Shown here: one piece after another, positions 5,511 to 8,851 of the stretch
Position numbering within the stretch: position 1 is the first letter of the stretch
How the letters are laid out: every line of letters begins with the position of its first letter
NCBI GenBank assembly: GCA_016290695.1
Contig: JAEEUX010000092.1
Location: 1 to 8,851 of the forward strand
Reading direction: 5' to 3'
DNA length: 8,851 bases
From: Oscillospiraceae bacterium
GTDB lineage: Bacteria; Bacillota; Clostridia; Oscillospirales; Oscillospiraceae
Made by a program: the position numbers and the translations under genes
Notes under the pieces: model-generated
The model's input: the letters and a program-made list of their open reading frames with translations, nothing else
Database searches by the model: none
Told to the model about the DNA's origin: nothing

Positions 5511-5542
5511 AGTTGATGTTTGGTTAATATTGGCGTGATAAT
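5511..5542 (+). promoter_or_regulatory. ABC transporter promoter with a tandem 11-bp operator
   Basis: AGTTGATGTTT (5511-5521) and GGTTAATATTG (5522-5532) are directly abutting units identical at 7 of 11 positions, with purine-purine or pyrimidine-like changes at most others. Such 11-bp tandem repeats are the standard target of OmpR/PhoB-family regulators. A -10 like GATAAT (5537-5542) begins 4 nt later; the -35 is poor (TTGATG at 5513-5518, 18-nt spacer) and lies inside the repeat, consistent with activator dependence. The leader to the ATG at 5621 is about 70 nt. Confidence 0.5.
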
Positions 5543-5620
5543 CTGCGTACATAGAAAACGGCGGCGCCTGTTTTACCGGAGCCGTGAAGAAGCATTTTGT
5601 TTATAGCAAGAGGTGGTTAA

Positions 5621-8590
5621 ATGCTTGTACTTGAAAATATCTCCAAGGATTACGAAGCGGGCGACTCCAAGGTCAGCGCGCTTAAGGACGTTAGCATTAA
5701 ATTTCGCAGCAGTGAGTTCGTTTCCATTCTCGGGCAGTCCGGCTGTGGAAAGACGACGCTGCTCAACATCATTGGCGGGTTAGACCAGTATACCAAGGGT
5801 GACCTTATTATCAACGGGAAATCGACCAAACAGTTTAAGGACGCTGACTGGGATACTTACCGTAATCACTCCATAGGCTTTGTTTTCCAAAGCTATAACC
5901 TCATTCCGCACCAAAGCGTTCTATCCAATGTTGAGCTCGCGCTGACATTATCCGGCGTCAGCAAGGCCGAGCGAAGAAAACGCGCTATAGAAGCGCTTGA
6001 AAAGGTCGGCCTCGGGGATCAGCTTCGCAAGAAGCCGAACCAGATGTCCGGCGGGCAGATGCAGCGCGTCGCGATAGCAAGAGCCCTTGTAAATGACCCT
6101 GACATTCTCCTCGCCGACGAGCCAACGGGCGCGCTTGATACGGAAACAAGCGTTCAGGTTATGGATATCCTGCGCGAGATCGCAAAGGATCGTCTTGTTA
6201 TTATGGTAACGCATAACCCGGAGCTTGCAAATACTTATTCCACGCGTATAATCCGTCTCCTTGACGGCAGGATAACAGACGATTCCATGCCCTATGACGG
6301 AGTAGAGGAGGTGCTTCCGCCCGCAAAGTCAGAGGCAAAAAAAGCAATGAGCTTTTTCACGGCGATAAGCCTCTCGCTCAATAACCTTATGACCAAAAAG
6401 GGCAGAACCATCCTCACAGCTTTTGCCGGAAGCATAGGCATAATCGGCATAGCTCTCATTCTATCGATTTCCACCGGCGTAAACGACTATATAGACCGCG
6501 TTCAGGAGGATACGCTTTCGTCGTACCCGATAGTGCTTGAAGCGGAAACCGTCGATATGGGCGGCCTCGTCACCTCGCTAATGGGAATTTCAGCGGATTC
6601 TGACGAAGAGGGCGGCAGGCATGAACGCGATGCCGTTTATACAAGCGCAATAATGTATGATCTTCTTAACGCAATGAGTTCTGCAGAGGTCGAGAAGAAT
6701 AACCTCACGGCGTTTAAGGATTATCTTGATCAGGAATTAAACGGCTCCTCGACTAAAACCGCGCTAAAGGATTATGTAAGCGCTGTACAATATGATTATA
6801 AGCTTCCTCTGAATATCTATACTAAAGACGTTAACGATGAAATAATCAAGTCAGATTTTCTTGATTTATGGAACAATATGTTCACTTCCATGACGGGAAC
6901 GTCCTCGGAGGGAACGGACGCCGCTTCGCTTATGAAGATGTATTCCTCTTTCGGCGCGAATTCGAACAGCGGCATATCGATTTGGATTGAGATGCTTCCG
7001 GGGCAGAACGGGGAACTGATAAGCCCGCTTCTGAACGAGCAGTATGACGTTATCGCGGGGCGTTGGCCGGAATCGAGTGACGAGCTAATTTTAATTGTCG
7101 ATAAGAACAACGAAGTCAGCGACGTTGTCCTTTACGCTCTTGGACTCAAGGACAGCTCCGAGATGTACGATATGGCGATGCAGCTTATGACGGGCGAGAC
7201 CGTTGACACAGACTCCCTTGAAAGCTGGAGCTATGACGAAATCCTTTCGAAAACCTTTAAATATGTTTATTCCGCAGATTGTTATCAGCCTCTGCCGGAA
7301 GGCGGCTATGCGGACGTTTCCAAGTCTGAGCTCGGGCTAAAAACACTCTACGCTAACGGCAAGGAACTTAAAATCGTTGGCATTGTTCGCCAGAATGAGG
7401 ATGCGATATCCGGCATGATGAGCGGCGCCATCGCCTACACAAGCGCTCTTACTAAGGAAATTATTGAGAATTCATCATCCAGGGAACTGATTAAGACCCA
7501 GCTTGAGAATGAGACTCTGGACGTTATTTCCGGTCTGCCGTTTAAAACGGATGATGTCGAGGAAACCAGCATCGAAGAAAAGGTTCAGGCGGTAAAAGAT
7601 TATTTTGCCGAGGCGAGTGAAGCGAAAAAAGCCGAAATATACACTGAATTCAGCGCGAAACCGGATGAAGAATACGTTCAGAATCAGGTTTTCGACTATA
7701 TGCAGACACTCACCAGAAGTGACGTCGAGGAAATGGTGAATACATCATATCCCGAGTATGCCGCCATGCTTCCGGATATGGATGATGAAACGCTGTTTTC
7801 CTACGTTGAGAATATGGCCGCCGAGGAAATACGCAGCCAGTATTCAGAAGGAGTCCGCGCACAGCTTGCCGCGCTGAGTACCGTTCAGCTCGCCGCTATG
7901 CTTGACGCGCAGCCCTTTACAGACGAAGACTACGGAATTATTTTTGATGAATTTATTCCGCGGCGCTGGTCTGATTCGAGCCTCGATGATACGCTCAAAA
8001 CGCTCGGATATGTAGATATAAACAGCCCCTCGCGCATATCGATTTATGCCTCTACTTTCGAGGATAAGGACAATATCGCAGCTATCATAAGCGAATATAA
8101 CAGCTCGGTAGAAGAATCGGATAAAATCTCATATACTGATTACGTCGCGCTGATGATGAGTTCTATTACGACAATTATTAACGCTATCAGCTACGTTCTT
8201 ATCGCTTTCGTTGCGATATCGCTTATAGTTTCCTCCATTATGATAGGTATTATTACCTATATCAGCGTTTTGGAAAGGACAAAGGAAATCGGTATACTGC
8301 GTTCCATCGGTGCCTCAAAACGTGATATTTCCAGAGTGTTCAACGCAGAGACCCTTATAGTGGGCTTGTGCGCGGGCGTAATAGGCATAGTCTGCACGCT
8401 GCTTCTGTGCCTGCCGATTAACGCGATAATACACAATCTCACAGGCATAATGATATTGAATGCCAAGCTTCCGCCCATTGCCGCGGTGATACTCGTTGCG
8501 ATAAGCGTTGTGCTTACTGTTATCGCCGGTCTTATCCCCTCGGGGCTTGCATCACGCAAGGATCCTGTAATTGCTCTCAGGACGGAATAA
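5621..8590 (+). CDS. Fused ABC ATPase and FtsX/MacB-type permease (989 aa)
   Basis: A membrane transporter or mechanotransmitter. The ATPase (about 1-225) is of the LolD/MacB class, with Walker A G38-Q-S-G-C-G-K44-T-T, Q-loop Q90, signature S143-G-G-Q, Walker B L-L-A-D166-E167 and H-loop H198; it appears active. After a short linker come TM1 (about 263-285), an outer domain of about 550 residues (290-840) and TM2-TM4 (about 852-878, 907-937, 950-978). Between TM2 and TM3 is the typical L-E-R-T-K-E-I-G-I-L-R-S-I-G-A-S cytoplasmic segment. The outer domain includes G-R-W-P-E-S-S-D-E at about 482-490 and a charged helical insertion at about 645-770. MacB-type permeases work as dimers with four TMs each. 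MacB itself has its ATPase first and an outer domain of roughly 220 residues, so this one is much larger. AGAGGTGG before ATG supports the start. Its promoter carries regulator-type repeats shared with the divergent two-component system, pointing to stress or antimicrobial-peptide response; substrate unknown. Confidence 0.95.
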   Translation: MLVLENISKDYEAGDSKVSALKDVSIKFRSSEFVSILGQSGCGKTTLLNIIGGLDQYTKGDLIINGKSTKQFKDADWDTYRNHSIGFVFQSYNLIPHQSVLSNVELALTLSGVSKAERRKRAIEALEKVGLGDQLRKKPNQMSGGQMQRVAIARALVNDPDILLADEPTGALDTETSVQVMDILREIAKDRLVIMVTHNPELANTYSTRIIRLLDGRITDDSMPYDGVEEVLPPAKSEAKKAMSFFTAISLSLNNLMTKKGRTILTAFAGSIGIIGIALILSISTGVNDYIDRVQEDTLSSYPIVLEAETVDMGGLVTSLMGISADSDEEGGRHERDAVYTSAIMYDLLNAMSSAEVEKNNLTAFKDYLDQELNGSSTKTALKDYVSAVQYDYKLPLNIYTKDVNDEIIKSDFLDLWNNMFTSMTGTSSEGTDAASLMKMYSSFGANSNSGISIWIEMLPGQNGELISPLLNEQYDVIAGRWPESSDELILIVDKNNEVSDVVLYALGLKDSSEMYDMAMQLMTGETVDTDSLESWSYDEILSKTFKYVYSADCYQPLPEGGYADVSKSELGLKTLYANGKELKIVGIVRQNEDAISGMMSGAIAYTSALTKEIIENSSSRELIKTQLENETLDVISGLPFKTDDVEETSIEEKVQAVKDYFAEASEAKKAEIYTEFSAKPDEEYVQNQVFDYMQTLTRSDVEEMVNTSYPEYAAMLPDMDDETLFSYVENMAAEEIRSQYSEGVRAQLAALSTVQLAAMLDAQPFTDEDYGIIFDEFIPRRWSDSSLDDTLKTLGYVDINSPSRISIYASTFEDKDNIAAIISEYNSSVEESDKISYTDYVALMMSSITTIINAISYVLIAFVAISLIVSSIMIGIITYISVLERTKEIGILRSIGASKRDISRVFNAETLIVGLCAGVIGIVCTLLLCLPINAIIHNLTGIMILNAKLPPIAAVILVAISVVLTVIAGLIPSGLASRKDPVIALRTE

Positions 8591-8644
8591 TCCACTTATT
8601 AAGCTTTATTCTATTTCTTGTTATCTGCTCTACATTCCTCACTT

Positions 8645-8682
8645 CAATACGCCGCGGCGGTTTAAGCCGGCGCGGCGTATTG
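8645..8682 (+). terminator. Long GC-rich hairpin after the transporter gene
   Basis: Bases 8645-8660 pair with 8667-8682 in a 16-bp stem with one internal mismatch (G opposite G) and a loop TTTAAG. The stem starts 54 nt after the stop codon. Only ACTTTGCG follows, so the T-run is weak. It may terminate by strength of the stem alone, act as an mRNA 3'-end stabiliser, or be a dispersed palindromic element. Confidence 0.6.
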
Positions 8683-8714
8683 ACTTTGCGTCGAAAATAA
8701 TATAATATTTTCAC

Positions 8715-8851
8715 AGATAGTATATAAGGCAACACCGCATAATTCCCGGCACATATCTTACTTGCAGAATATTCCGTCATATCGTCCAAAAATACTCGGC
8801 AATACACAAAGTATTACCTGCGTTTTTTGAACAATCTGACGAAAATTCTGA
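8715..8851. mobile_element. Possible end of a dispersed repeat or insertion element (partial)
   Basis: From about 8729 (AAGGCAACACCGCATAATT) to the window edge the sequence has no believable gene on either strand. It looks like an intergenic repeat or the terminal part of an insertion sequence: a compact GC/AT-mixed end followed by an imperfect hairpin (8785-8805 with 8811-8831, loop ACAAA, about 14 of 21 positions paired) and a run of six T. I recall similar intergenic sequences from gut clostridia, but no transposase is visible and the other end lies outside the window, so this is a weak call. Confidence 0.3.

Noticed and set aside
5328..5552. 74-residue minus frame
   Set aside because: Begins inside the divergent operator region and ends in the wrong frame of the response regulator; no ribosome site.
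5558..5585. ACGGC and GCCGT arms in the transporter leader
   Set aside because: Five pairs around an 18-nt loop are not convincing as an attenuator or riboswitch.
8257..8807. Minus frames of 112 and 76 residues
   Set aside because: One is antisense to the permease C-terminus, the other crosses the hairpin and has no family features.

Overview
The window looks like a chromosomal segment of a strictly anaerobic, low-to-moderate-GC Firmicute, most likely a gut clostridium of the Ruminococcaceae/Oscillospiraceae type. This rests on a stand-alone ferredoxin:thioredoxin-reductase-type catalytic protein, a small protein resembling the end of the anaerobic ribonucleotide reductase NrdD, strong Shine-Dalgarno sites, and a fused ATPase-permease of a type I associate with gut clostridia. 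The placement comes from gene content and family recognition, not from a database search.

Left part (1-2134). The 5' third of mfd (transcription-repair coupling factor) runs leftward off the window. Divergent from it is a 68-residue iron-sulfur/disulfide protein of the FTR catalytic family. Next comes an 88-residue protein with a glycyl-radical-like R-I-T-G-Y-L motif. The leader of this small gene holds a promoter and two sites, 32 bp apart, that resemble paired NrdR boxes, which supports a link to anaerobic deoxyribonucleotide synthesis. A hairpin-rich stretch with a possible gene remnant follows (1883-2029), then two tandem hairpins, the second terminator-like, that separate this block from the leftward gene beyond it.

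Middle (2135-3689). A single leftward gene with its own good sigma-70-type promoter encodes a cytoplasmic protein with a TPR-like helical N-terminus and a GGDEF domain. The metal-site residues of the GGDEF domain are altered (NID instead of DID, GGDQF instead of GG[DE]EF) while guanine-contact positions are kept, so it may bind GTP without making c-di-GMP.

Right part (3690-8590). This is a sensing and transport module. A leftward OmpR/PhoB-type response regulator and a two-TM HAMP histidine kinase overlap by 4 nt. They are divergent from a 989-residue protein that fuses a LolD/MacB-type ATPase to an FtsX-like permease with an extracellular domain of about 550 residues. The 222-nt divergent region carries 11-bp tandem direct repeats pointing at each promoter, which are plausible regulator sites. 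The kinase has almost no extracellular loop, so the transporter's large outer domain is a candidate for the real sensor (inference).

Right end (8591-8851). A long GC-rich hairpin lies 54 nt after the transporter. It is followed by sequence that may be the end of a dispersed repeat or insertion element. No rRNA, tRNA or CRISPR array was seen.
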